Source: Acidobacteriota bacterium
Lineage (GTDB): Bacteria > Acidobacteriota > Vicinamibacteria > Vicinamibacterales > 2-12-FULL-66-21
Assembly (NCBI GenBank): GCA_003222675.1
Contig: QHWT01000045.1
Location: 1-64,000 of the forward strand
Length of the DNA stretch: 64,000 nt
Reading direction: 5' to 3'
A program made the position numbers and the translations under genes. How positions within the stretch are numbered: the first letter of the stretch is position 1; every line of letters starts with the position of its first letter. Below the pieces are notes generated by a model that searched no databases, was not told where the DNA came from, and worked only from the letters and a program-made list of their open reading frames with translations. Shown piece after piece: positions 17,188-25,172 of this stretch.

Positions 17188-18687
17188 ATGAATCGAAGGA
17201 CATTCCTCACAGCATCCGCCACCGTCGCGGCTGGCATCGTCGCCACCGGCGGAGCGTTTGCTGCCGGCCGCGCGCCGGTGAACGGCCAGAGGCAGGAGGG
17301 AAGAGCTATCGCGGTGGATCCGACGCCGCTATTCGAGTTGTCGCCCTACCTGTTCATGCAGTTCATGGAGCCGCTGGGCGCAACCGATGGTTCGGTCGAA
17401 GCGGCCTGGGATCATCTGCGCGACGATTGGCGCGAGGATGTCGTAGCGATCACACGCGAGCTCGGCCCGACGATGATGCGCTGGGGCGGAATCTTTGCGG
17501 ACTTCTATCGGTGGCGAGAGGGCGTCGGACCGCGAGACAGCCGACCGTCCATGCTCAATCTGCTCTGGGGCGGCATCGAGTCGAACCAGGTCGGCACATC
17601 CGAATTCGTGGACTTGTGCCGGCGAGTCGGTGCCGAGCCGCTCGTCTGCGTCAACTTCGAATCGGACGGCCGCAGGCAGTACATGAATGTCCGTGGTCAC
17701 GTGCGGACGGCCGACGCCAAAGAAGCATCGGCTTGGGTGGCGTACTGCAACGATCCGGACGATCGCGACCGGAGGGCTCACGGCCATCTTGCCCCGTTGA
17801 ACGTCCGGCACTGGCAGATCGGGAACGAGACGTCCTACGACAAGAACGGCTTCGATCTCGAAACTGCGGCACGCAAGACTGTCGAGTTCGCCAAATTGAT
17901 GCGTGCAGTGGATCCAGCCATCCAGTTGATCGCGTGGGGTGACAGCGGATGGGCAGCCCGCATGGCGGAGATGGCCGGCGAATACGTGCAATATCTTGCG
18001 TTCCACCAGATGTTCGATCCGGACGCTCCGCGCCAGCCGGTGCTGCGCGGCGAGGCGTATCGGCGCGATGCCGATGCGACGTGGGCGCAGTTGATGGCGG
18101 CGTGGCAGTTGGCCGACGCCAAGATTCGCTCCGTTCGCGACACTTTGGGCGCTCGGAAGATTCCGCTCGCGATGACGGAATGCCACTTCGTCATTCCGGG
18201 CCGCGATCGCGGCGACGTGCTCGCTTCATGGGCGGCCGGTGTCTCTTATGCGCGCATCCTCAATACGCATCAACGTCACGGCGACGTCCTGAGAATCGCG
18301 ACTGCCGCGGATTTTTGCGGGACGCGCTGGCAGAACAACGCCGTGATCATTCCGACGCCGAAGGGCAACAACCGCGCGTATCTTCAGCCCGTCGCCCGCG
18401 TGATGCAGTTGTATCGCCACCACATCGGCAGCCACGCGATCACAGTCGTTGGCGCGCCGGACGGTCTCGACGTCGTCGCGAGCCGCCGCGAGAATACCGC
18501 GTACCTCCACGTCGCGAACACGCAGCGCACCAGATCGGTCACCGCCTCGATCCAGATCGGAGGCGTTGCTTTGAGGAGCGGACGCGTATTCGAGATCGCC
18601 GCGGACCCTGCCGTGGAGGCGTCGTATCTGAACGCCGTCTGGGAGTTCCCGGCCGCGTCGGTGTCTGCCCTGGAACTGGCGACCTGA
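17188..18687 (+). CDS. alpha-L-arabinofuranosidase-like GH51 enzyme, Tat-exported
   Basis: The ATG at 17188 starts a Tat signal (NRRTFLTASATVAAGIVATG). The 499-residue product has GH51 features: MMRWGGIFADFYRWREGVGP, the acid/base Glu214 in HWQIGNET and the likely nucleophile Glu331 in AMTECHF, followed by a C-terminal beta domain. GH51 enzymes release arabinose from arabinan or arabinoxylan. No sugar transporter or other glycosidase is adjacent, so it appears to act alone in the periplasm or outside the cell. Substrate is inference from the family. Confidence 0.85.
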   Translation: MNRRTFLTASATVAAGIVATGGAFAAGRAPVNGQRQEGRAIAVDPTPLFELSPYLFMQFMEPLGATDGSVEAAWDHLRDDWREDVVAITRELGPTMMRWGGIFADFYRWREGVGPRDSRPSMLNLLWGGIESNQVGTSEFVDLCRRVGAEPLVCVNFESDGRRQYMNVRGHVRTADAKEASAWVAYCNDPDDRDRRAHGHLAPLNVRHWQIGNETSYDKNGFDLETAARKTVEFAKLMRAVDPAIQLIAWGDSGWAARMAEMAGEYVQYLAFHQMFDPDAPRQPVLRGEAYRRDADATWAQLMAAWQLADAKIRSVRDTLGARKIPLAMTECHFVIPGRDRGDVLASWAAGVSYARILNTHQRHGDVLRIATAADFCGTRWQNNAVIIPTPKGNNRAYLQPVARVMQLYRHHIGSHAITVVGAPDGLDVVASRRENTAYLHVANTQRTRSVTASIQIGGVALRSGRVFEIAADPAVEASYLNAVWEFPAASVSALELAT

Positions 18688-18753
18688 TACCAACAAAAGC
18701 AGTGTTGCAGGCTCTGGCACCGCCTCGGGCGCGACGCCACCATCCAGGCTGCC

Positions 18754-19035
18754 GTCCCACTGCCGGCGCCGTCGACGCGAGACGCTCCACGCGGCCGTCC
18801 GTGTGGAGAACTAAACCGGGAAGATGTCCACAGTTCGCGTACCGCAGGCGCGTCGTCTTGTCATCGAACTCTGAATAGAACAACGTGGCGTACGCGTTCT
18901 CGGCCGTATTCTCGTAAAACAGTCGGTTGACCGATTGCAGCAGCTGTTCCGGCTTGTCGACAGCGATAGCGCAAGAGTGCCGCGGCGATTCCCTTGCCCG
19001 CAATATCGCCAATGATGAGCCCGAGACGCTCCTGG
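18754..19035 (-). pseudogene. second, damaged copy of part of the SpoIIE phosphatase gene
   Basis: These 282 bases match 5821-6137 almost base for base. The differences I see are one substitution near 18795 (codon Ser to Arg in HTDGxVERL) and a clean 35-bp deletion after 18973, which removes bases corresponding to about 6034-6068. The deletion lies between short CA repeats and shifts the frame. The copied piece encodes IAVDKPEQLLQSVNRLFYEN and RLRYANCGHLPGLVL. It has no start, stop or VOC part. Confidence 0.92.
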
Positions 19036-20212
19036 TTCGCATCTCGGCGTAACCATGGAAGTGAACGCGGCATGAGGTCGAACAATCGGGTTATCTTCCG
19101 GATTCACCTTAGCCGCTTGCCGACGAGCTGATGATCAGAAAGGTTCGACCTATCTATCTGCCTCCGATCGCGCTTAGATCTCGATTTCCTCCGATGTAGT
19201 TCGAATGTGGACTACCTGACGAACGAAAAGGTTCCATTCGATGGCCAAGTACAGCGGAGCCGTGTTCGGCGCCTCCGTGCGGACAAACGCGTTGACCGAA
19301 CCCTAGAGTGGGGCTGACGCGGTTAAGTTCTGGACCACGTGTCGCACGGCCAGCAACACGAGTTCGGGAGCATCTGTCTGCACAGAATGACAAGCCTGTG
19401 GATGAGCGACGAAGGCGGCACCATACAATCTCCCTCCGAACTGCGTGAACGGCGTGACGGAGTGTGCCGTCTACTGCGGCGAAGCATTCCTGCTCGAGGG
19501 CGGCGGACGCGCTACCCGGACGACCGTAGCCGACCTGCAACCCCGCGAGTCGCGGGACCTCATCCCGAGCGTTGAGAAGTCGAATGCGCTCAACCGATCT
19601 CTTCATCAGCTGACGAGCAAACCACGCGACATCGCTTCACAATGAAAGCGGGAAAGAATTAACTGAAAGTCGCCCGAGTGCACTTTTCGGTCTTGACAAG
19701 CTGACGGCCGCGTTACATATTTCGTGCGCACCCCGCGACTGTCGGCGTTCGGACAGGCGCGGACCACGCGCGAAGGATGTGAAATATGTTGCGCCGGTCC
19801 GCTGGTCCTTTAGCTACGCTTGTCTCTACTCGGTTCCGCCGTCGGACTCACAGTCCACCAGGCTGACGATTCCCGAACATCGTCGTTTGTCGTATATCGC
19901 GGTTAGTCGGCGTAGCCAGTGAGCCGTGTCGCGGTGTATGTCGAAACACCGCACAAGCCTGATGGATGCTGCTGCGCCGGGTCCGTTTATCGACTGAGTT
20001 GGATGTGGCTGCGCATTGCGCCTGTCGACATCGGCTCGCGAGCGGCCTCACGTAAATACGCACAACGCGTAGTTTCAAGATGATGCCCATTCGTGTGCAC
20101 AGGCACGAGGAGCGTCGTATGTGGGTCATTGTCAAAATCTCGCGTGACATGGGAGCTCCGCGTTCCTCGTGCAGCACGGGAACGCACCGATTGCGAGAAC
20201 TTGGGGGAGAGA
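19036..20212. other. 1.2-kb region of gene debris without an intact gene
   Basis: On the minus strand, 19606-19440 reads MKRSVERIRLLNARDEVPRL and FAAVDGTLRHAVHAV. Another minus frame at 19400-19190 reads DAPELVLLAVRHVVQNLTA, then after a TAG continues as NAFVRTEAPNTAPLYLAIEW to a stop. These look like decayed coding sequence of an unknown protein. A TTGACA hexamer at about 19694 has no convincing -10 partner or nearby gene. The last 450 bases before the oxidase contain no clear feature. Confidence 0.4.
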
Positions 20213-22198
20213 ATGCTGACCAGACGCGACATGCTGAAGCTCGGGCTTGCTGGAACCGGTTATTTCATCCTTGGGCCGGATGGGAGTATTTCGTGGGCGG
20301 ATGATGACAGTCTGCCGTCCAGCCCGGCCACGACTCCTTTCCTGGATGAACTTCCACGACCTCCCGTTGTATTAGAGGTGACGGACCCTGTCGAATTGCA
20401 GAACTTTTATGACACGATGCCAGATGAATTCAGAAGGTATTGGGTCAATATCAACACGACGCTCTTTTTCAAGATCGCGGCGGAAGTGCGATATGTGAAG
20501 GTGCATACCATGCTGCCTCCGGTGGCTATCTGGGGCTACAGGGACCTCGTCGCCTTCCCGCCGGGTGTTGATCCCCCACCGTTCGCGCTCGGTCCCACTC
20601 AGGTGCAGGCTTTCGGGGAATCCAGAGGTCGCCGGGGCTTCGTCTGTCCATATACGGCCCCGCCCAATGCACCGACGCCTATTGGCGGAGGCGCAGTCGT
20701 CCGCCATATCAACTGCTTGCCAAAGGATCACCAGGGATTCGGGGTTCCTCGAGGGACCGTGCACCTTCATGGCGGCCATCACCTGGCGCGCGGAGATGGC
20801 TTCCCGGAGAACATTGAGAATCGGCCAGGAAACAAGGGAAATCATCCGATACCCGACGGATTTCCGTGTTTCGTGGTAACCGAACCGCCAGGATTCTATC
20901 CGCCGCCGGACGAACCGGTGTGCCCGACGCCCCCGACGCCGCTGACCGAGACGTGCCCGAACGGGCATTTGGTCGGCGACCGCCAAGTCTTGGACTATTT
21001 CTATCCGAGTCTCGATCCTGGCGAATTGGATTTCGCATGTGGCCGATCATTGACGCCAGGGGACCCGAGCGAAAGGCCCTCGACGCAGTGGTATCACGAC
21101 CACCTCCTGGACTTCACGGGTCCCAACGCGTACCGCGGCCTCGCGGGATTCGTTCTCTGTTTCGACGAAATCGACTCAGGCGACGAGCTCGATCCCGATC
21201 CGCGGAGCCTGAGATTGCCGAGCCCACCCTTCGATATTCCGCTCGCGATTCAGGACAAGCGCTTCGCGTTAAGCCCCGACGGCCAGACGACGTCGCTGAT
21301 CTTCAGCTCGTTCGACCACGACGGCTTTCTCGGCGACAAGTTCCTGGTGAACGGCGCGATCCAGCCGTTCCTTCGCGTCAAGCGGCGGAAGTACCGGTTC
21401 CGCTTCTTGAACGGCGGGAACGCACGAATCTATCAGCTCTTCCTGACCGACGCGATCGGCACGAAATATCCGATGGACATGATTGCCACCGAGGGTGGTC
21501 TGCTGTCAGCGCCATTCCGTGGAATCACGAGCTTCATGATAGCCATGGCGGAGCGCGTCGAAGTGGTCATCGACTTCACGAACTTCGCCGACCAGACGAA
21601 GCTGTTCATCGAAAACAGGCTTCAGCAGACCGACGGACGCAAACCGGACGGCCTGGCGAGTTCGGGGACGCAGATGCTCGAATTCATCGTCGAGGGGACC
21701 GAACCTTTTCCCGATCCGAGCCGAGTGCCGGACGTTTTACGGCCCTTCGCGGCGATCAGCCAAGCGGAAAGGGATGAAGCGTACCGTCACGTCAGGACGT
21801 TCAGGTTCGACAGAAGCCACGGCGGTTGGACCATCAATGGTGAGTTCGTGGACCTCGAGCGTCCCATCGCCCAGCCGAAACTGAATGTCCCCGAGATCTG
21901 GCGCCTCGTCAACGATTCTGGAGGATGGTGGCACCCTATCCACATCCACTCCGAATTCTTCCGGGTCCTGAGCCGGAACGGACGACAGCCGTCGATCCCG
22001 ACAGCTCCCGCGCGCGCATGGGTTCCCGGCTTCGAACGTGACGGTTATGCGAAGAAGGACACGATCCTGCTTAGAGACAACGAGAGTGTCGATGTGTTTC
22101 TCAAATTCAGGGACCACCTGGGCCCGTTCGTCTTCCATTGCCACAACATGGAGCACGAGGATATGGCTATGATGGGACGGTTCGATGTGATGCCCTGA
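20213..22198 (+). CDS. multicopper oxidase, Tat-exported (CotA/bilirubin-oxidase type), copy 1
   Basis: The ATG at 20213 follows GGGGGAGAG and opens a Tat signal (LTRRDMLKLGLAG). All four copper motifs are present in the 661 residues: HLHGGHH (184-190), WYHDH (His295/297), HPIHIH (574-579) and HCHNMEHEDMAMM, with Cys643, His648 and Met653 as type-1 ligands. The layout is that of three-domain laccase-like oxidases that couple one-electron substrate oxidation to reduction of O2 to water. The substrate is unknown; metal ions and phenols are both possible. An SCO1/SenC gene follows after 32 bases in the same direction, so the oxidase and its probable copper chaperone form an operon. Confidence 0.92.
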   Translation: MLTRRDMLKLGLAGTGYFILGPDGSISWADDDSLPSSPATTPFLDELPRPPVVLEVTDPVELQNFYDTMPDEFRRYWVNINTTLFFKIAAEVRYVKVHTMLPPVAIWGYRDLVAFPPGVDPPPFALGPTQVQAFGESRGRRGFVCPYTAPPNAPTPIGGGAVVRHINCLPKDHQGFGVPRGTVHLHGGHHLARGDGFPENIENRPGNKGNHPIPDGFPCFVVTEPPGFYPPPDEPVCPTPPTPLTETCPNGHLVGDRQVLDYFYPSLDPGELDFACGRSLTPGDPSERPSTQWYHDHLLDFTGPNAYRGLAGFVLCFDEIDSGDELDPDPRSLRLPSPPFDIPLAIQDKRFALSPDGQTTSLIFSSFDHDGFLGDKFLVNGAIQPFLRVKRRKYRFRFLNGGNARIYQLFLTDAIGTKYPMDMIATEGGLLSAPFRGITSFMIAMAERVEVVIDFTNFADQTKLFIENRLQQTDGRKPDGLASSGTQMLEFIVEGTEPFPDPSRVPDVLRPFAAISQAERDEAYRHVRTFRFDRSHGGWTINGEFVDLERPIAQPKLNVPEIWRLVNDSGGWWHPIHIHSEFFRVLSRNGRQPSIPTAPARAWVPGFERDGYAKKDTILLRDNESVDVFLKFRDHLGPFVFHCHNMEHEDMAMMGRFDVMP

Positions 22199-22230
22199 TT
22201 CGTCTCTCGCGGCGGAAATGGAGCGGGTCG

Positions 22231-22866
22231 ATGAGTAACAGGATAACGGCAGGTGCTGCGGTTGCGATCGTGATCGTGACGTTCGCTTCGGCGGCCGTTC
22301 ACGCTTCAGATGCTCGCGCAAGTACGTCAGCGCTCGATCGGTTCTCGGCGACTACGCAGTCATCCACCACGGCGGTGGACTCCCTTCCGAATGTCATCAT
22401 TCAGACTCAGGACGGAAGGCGAGTTCGGTTCTACGACGACTTGATCAAAGGAAAGGTGGTGCTGATCAACTTCATGTTCACGAGCTGCACGACTCAGTGC
22501 CCACTTACGACGGCGAATCTCGTGAAAGTTGAGGAGGCGCTCGGTGAACGACTCGGACGCGACGTTGTGATGATTTCAGTCACGGTCGATCCGGCCGTCG
22601 ACACACCTGACGTTCTCAAGAGATACTCGCGGCGTTACAATACGAAGCCTGGTTGGCACTTCGTCACCGGCAGCCGGAAAGACATCGACCTCATTCGCCG
22701 GCAGCTCGGCGCGTTGGACAAGACCGGCGACAAGACGCAGCACACCGGTATCGTCATTTACGGAAACGAAGCGACGGGCCAGTGGGCCGCGACTCCGGCG
22801 ATGGCGCCGCCGACGGCAATCGTCAGGAGCGTGATGAGGCTCGTTCGTCGGCAAAGCAGCAATTGA
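22231..22866 (+). CDS. SCO1/SenC copper chaperone, paired with MCO copy 1
   Basis: The 211-residue product has a signal peptide (ITAGAAVAIVIVTFASAAV) and a thioredoxin-like SCO fold. The CxxxC copper/redox pair is Cys86-Cys90 (TSCTTQCPLTT) and the distal ligand is His171 (KTQHTG). FYDDLIKGKVVLINFMF is the typical strand before the motif. There is no lipobox, so it is probably periplasmic or held by an uncleaved signal. SCO proteins deliver copper to cytochrome oxidase, but here the only neighbour is a multicopper oxidase. The gene ends just before a strong hairpin. Confidence 0.9.
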   Translation: MSNRITAGAAVAIVIVTFASAAVHASDARASTSALDRFSATTQSSTTAVDSLPNVIIQTQDGRRVRFYDDLIKGKVVLINFMFTSCTTQCPLTTANLVKVEEALGERLGRDVVMISVTVDPAVDTPDVLKRYSRRYNTKPGWHFVTGSRKDIDLIRRQLGALDKTGDKTQHTGIVIYGNEATGQWAATPAMAPPTAIVRSVMRLVRRQSSN

Positions 22867-22905
22867 CGATTCAGATCGGAGCGCTGGGCAGGACTAGACT
22901 TACAA

Positions 22906-22955
22906 CGGTAGGCCAGTGAACGAGGATTGGTTGATTGTTATTCACTGGCCTGCCG
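22906..22955. terminator. bidirectional hairpin terminator between convergent genes
   Basis: Arms at 22906-22920 and 22941-22955 pair 14 of 15 bases (core GGCCAGTGAA / TTCACTGGCC) around a 20-nt loop. It lies between the SCO1 stop (22866) and the lipoprotein stop (22970), so it can serve both strands. No long T-run follows on either side. Confidence 0.75.
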
Positions 22956-22969
22956 ATGCTCTGTAGGTT

Positions 22970-23377
22970 TTAGTTGACGGCGATCTGGCCTTCGAACACT
23001 CTGTCCGGCCAATTCCACACGAAGTAGTCGCATTTCTTTCCGGCGGGACTGAACGGCCACGTGTGCTTCGACGCTCCGGGGTTAAGCCACACGGCGCTGA
23101 ATTCAGAGCAGTTCGACGAGCGTATCCGCACAAACTGTGCGCTGTTGTTGATCATCAGCACGGGGTCTCCAGCCCGCACGGTGACCAGCGGTGGATCGGC
23201 GGTGAGGTCTGGTTGTAGCGTCACGATGGGATAGGAAGTCGTGGTCAGCTCTGACAAGGGCCCCTGGGCTGCACTCAGATTTAGATCACTCGGCGCTGCA
23301 GGATTGTCGCGCGCACACCCAACGGTCCACGTCAACAGCCCAAACGCGATCACGCCCAACCAGAACGTCTTCGTCAT
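22970..23377 (-). CDS. cupredoxin-like lipoprotein
   Basis: The 135-residue product has a lipoprotein signal (WLGVIAFGLLTWTVGC, lipobox Cys21) and a cupredoxin-like beta barrel: LVTVRAGDPVLMINN, NPGASKHTWPFSPAGK and YFVWNWPDRVFEGQIAV. In true plastocyanins the last segment carries the Cys-x-x-His type-1 ligands. Here the corresponding YFVWNW has Trp and Asn instead, although one His (KHTW) and a Cys remain. It may therefore be a cupredoxin fold without a blue copper site. It points at the MCO-SCO operon and shares its terminator. Confidence 0.7.
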   Translation of the reverse strand: MTKTFWLGVIAFGLLTWTVGCARDNPAAPSDLNLSAAQGPLSELTTTSYPIVTLQPDLTADPPLVTVRAGDPVLMINNSAQFVRIRSSNCSEFSAVWLNPGASKHTWPFSPAGKKCDYFVWNWPDRVFEGQIAVN

Positions 23378-23788
23378 CTTCTCTTTCTCCTTGCAATTGA
23401 TCGATTCACGCTCGGCACACGGAGTGCGTCGCGCCCGAAAGGCAGCACGCGTCGCTCGCTGCAGTCCTATCGAATTGGTCCTCGAGCTGGAATCTCAGAG
23501 GACAAAGGTGGCGCGGCAGCGATCGTGTGTTCCGCGCGAGCGTTCACACTCACGAAGGAACTCGCGGCGCTGTCAATTCGTTCCTGGATACCGCTCGTGT
23601 CGTCTCGTCTGGCCGCGTCACTGGCTCGCTGTCTCCGTCTTCGACCCAGCGACTGAATCGGTCGTGAGCGGCGACAAGGGACGAATCTGTCCGAGCGGGA
23701 TCGCAACGACCGTGCCTTCCGACATCTCGTTACGAATCTGTCGATTTCGCGGCTGGATCCGTAAGGGCCGCGACTTATCGTGACGATC
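23378..23788. other. upstream region of the lipoprotein, no recognisable gene
   Basis: The 180-residue plus-strand frame across this stretch is Arg/Ser-rich and starts inside the lipoprotein gene on the opposite strand. I do not treat it as a gene. The promoter of the lipoprotein must lie here, but I see no convincing hexamer pair. Confidence 0.4.
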
Positions 23789-23824
23789 TCGTAACGGCGA
23801 TTACAGTTTCGTAACGGCGATTAC
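23789..23824. repeat. two direct 16-bp repeats at 20-bp spacing
   Basis: TCGTAACGGCGATTAC occurs at 23789-23804 and again at 23809-23824, two helical turns apart. It lies just upstream of the PIN-domain remnant. Such spacing suits a regulator that binds one face of the DNA, for example a toxin-antitoxin operator, but a simple local duplication is equally possible. Confidence 0.6.
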
Positions 23825-23838
23825 GTTCGATATCGAGA

Positions 23839-24093
23839 TTGGCGACTGGTAATTTCGACATCGCTACAGAACTGCTCGATCCGATACCGCCGCGTTGTGC
23901 AATACCGATGGTGCGCGCCTTTGAGTTGATGGATGCCTATGCTGACCAGTCCATGGACCTCGCCGATGCGTCCCTGATCGTCGCCGCCGAGACGCTCGTG
24001 ACCCGCAGGGTCTTCACCATCGATTGCCAGGACTTCGTCGCCTATCGCGTCCGCCGCGGACACCGACACTACGCCGTCGAGACCGTGCCCTGA
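23839..24093 (+). pseudogene. VapC-type PIN-domain toxin, C-terminal half
   Basis: The 84-residue frame ends with MDAYADQSMDLADASLIVAA, ETLVTRRVFTIDCQDFVAYR and RRGHRHYAVE. These are the second half of a PIN ribonuclease: the ADAS acidic motif and the TIDxxDF motif. Full VapC proteins have about 130 residues and a first catalytic Asp near the N-terminus (LLDTG-type), which is missing. No antitoxin precedes it. Confidence 0.65.
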
Positions 24094-24135
24094 ACCCTGC
24101 GAGTACAACCATGCATGTCCTATTAGCGTGGCATT

Positions 24136-24180
24136 CAGGGTGCGATGCGACGGTAAAACTGAAGTCGGTTTCTGACCCTG
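24136..24180. repeat. REP-like palindromic unit
   Basis: CAGGGT at 24136-24141 pairs with ACCCTG at 24175-24180, enclosing AAAACTGAAGTCGGTTTC. The unit resembles REP-type intergenic elements, but only one copy is present and the stem is only 6 bp. Confidence 0.3.
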
Positions 24181-24377
24181 CCAGAAGTCTAAGAAAGATC
24201 GCTGATTCCGACAGCTTGTAGGAAGGTTCGGTAGACCGCGCGACACGGGGCAGTCTTTCGGAATTCAGAGTAGAAACAGAATAACAGCCACTCCGCTGAT
24301 GTCCGCGTGATTCTCATACCAGTTCTTCGTGGCCCAGCCGGAACGCGACGCGGAAGCGCAGATGACGCAGCGTCCAC

Positions 24378-25172
24378 TTAGCCTCGTCTGCTGTCGCAAC
24401 CGGGGCAGGCACCGTGGAACGTGTTGCCCTTGTAGTCGAGCTCTATCAGACCGGCTCGAGACGTGAAGTAGCCGCGAATGGCCTCACGCCGCAGGAACAG
24501 ATAGCAGCGACCGAGTGGTGATTCCGGCGGCGTGCGACTGATTTCCCGAACAAGGTCTGTCTGCGCTGTTCCGGCCAGCCCCAGAAACTCACGGCCGAAC
24601 CGCTCCCGCGATTGCTGCTCCATCAGTTTCAAACCGGTCCGCACGATGGCCTGCGAATCGACGGTTTCCAATTCCGTCACCCTGGCTTGTCCGTAGTAGG
24701 CGATGGCGAGCGCGCGATGCGACGGATTGAGAGTCCGGGCAGCACGGCGGATACCGACGTCGCTTTGCAAGCGCAAGTCGAGCCAGGCAATCGTCTCCGA
24801 CAGCGCGCGAGCGTCCACGCTTCCGAGTAGAACCCCGACCAGACGTGTGACGACATCGAGTTCGTGCTGAGAAAAGAACAAGGGCTGAAACGGACCTCGT
24901 CGAGGCACGGCGAAGTCGGTTTCGGCGTCGCGTGGAACGAGCGGCGCGTCGCGGGCCGCCAACACGTGTCCCAGATGCTCGGTTGAAGGCTCGTAAAGGC
25001 CAGGCGGTAACCCGGCCGCCGCCTCCCGAACGGTCAGAGTCATCGCACCTGCCAGGTCCGGCACCAGGCCAGCGACGCCTGCAAGCGCCGTGAGTTCTCC
25101 CAGGCGCAGGAGCCACGCGCGCCGCGTGAGATCGTCGTCAGAGTCGTCTGGCGTGCGCCTGATCTCGCTCAC
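24378..25172 (-). CDS. gluconate 2-dehydrogenase subunit 3 family protein
   Basis: The 264-residue product has a Tat motif (LTRRAWLLRLGELTALAG) and the subunit-3 features FFSQHELDVVTRLVGVL and FGREFLGLAGTAQTDLV. In gluconate/sorbitol/fructose dehydrogenases this small subunit carries the Tat signal for export of the flavoprotein subunit, which has none. The GMC gene is directly upstream with a 4-base overlap, so the two are translationally coupled and probably exported as a complex. A C-terminal CPGC pair could bind a metal or form a disulfide. Confidence 0.88.
   Translation of the reverse strand: MSEIRRTPDDSDDDLTRRAWLLRLGELTALAGVAGLVPDLAGAMTLTVREAAAGLPPGLYEPSTEHLGHVLAARDAPLVPRDAETDFAVPRRGPFQPLFFSQHELDVVTRLVGVLLGSVDARALSETIAWLDLRLQSDVGIRRAARTLNPSHRALAIAYYGQARVTELETVDSQAIVRTGLKLMEQQSRERFGREFLGLAGTAQTDLVREISRTPPESPLGRCYLFLRREAIRGYFTSRAGLIELDYKGNTFHGACPGCDSRRG

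Noticed and set aside
19694-19725. TTGACA followed by AT-rich bases, possible promoter
   Set aside because: No well-spaced -10 and no gene start within 500 bases downstream.
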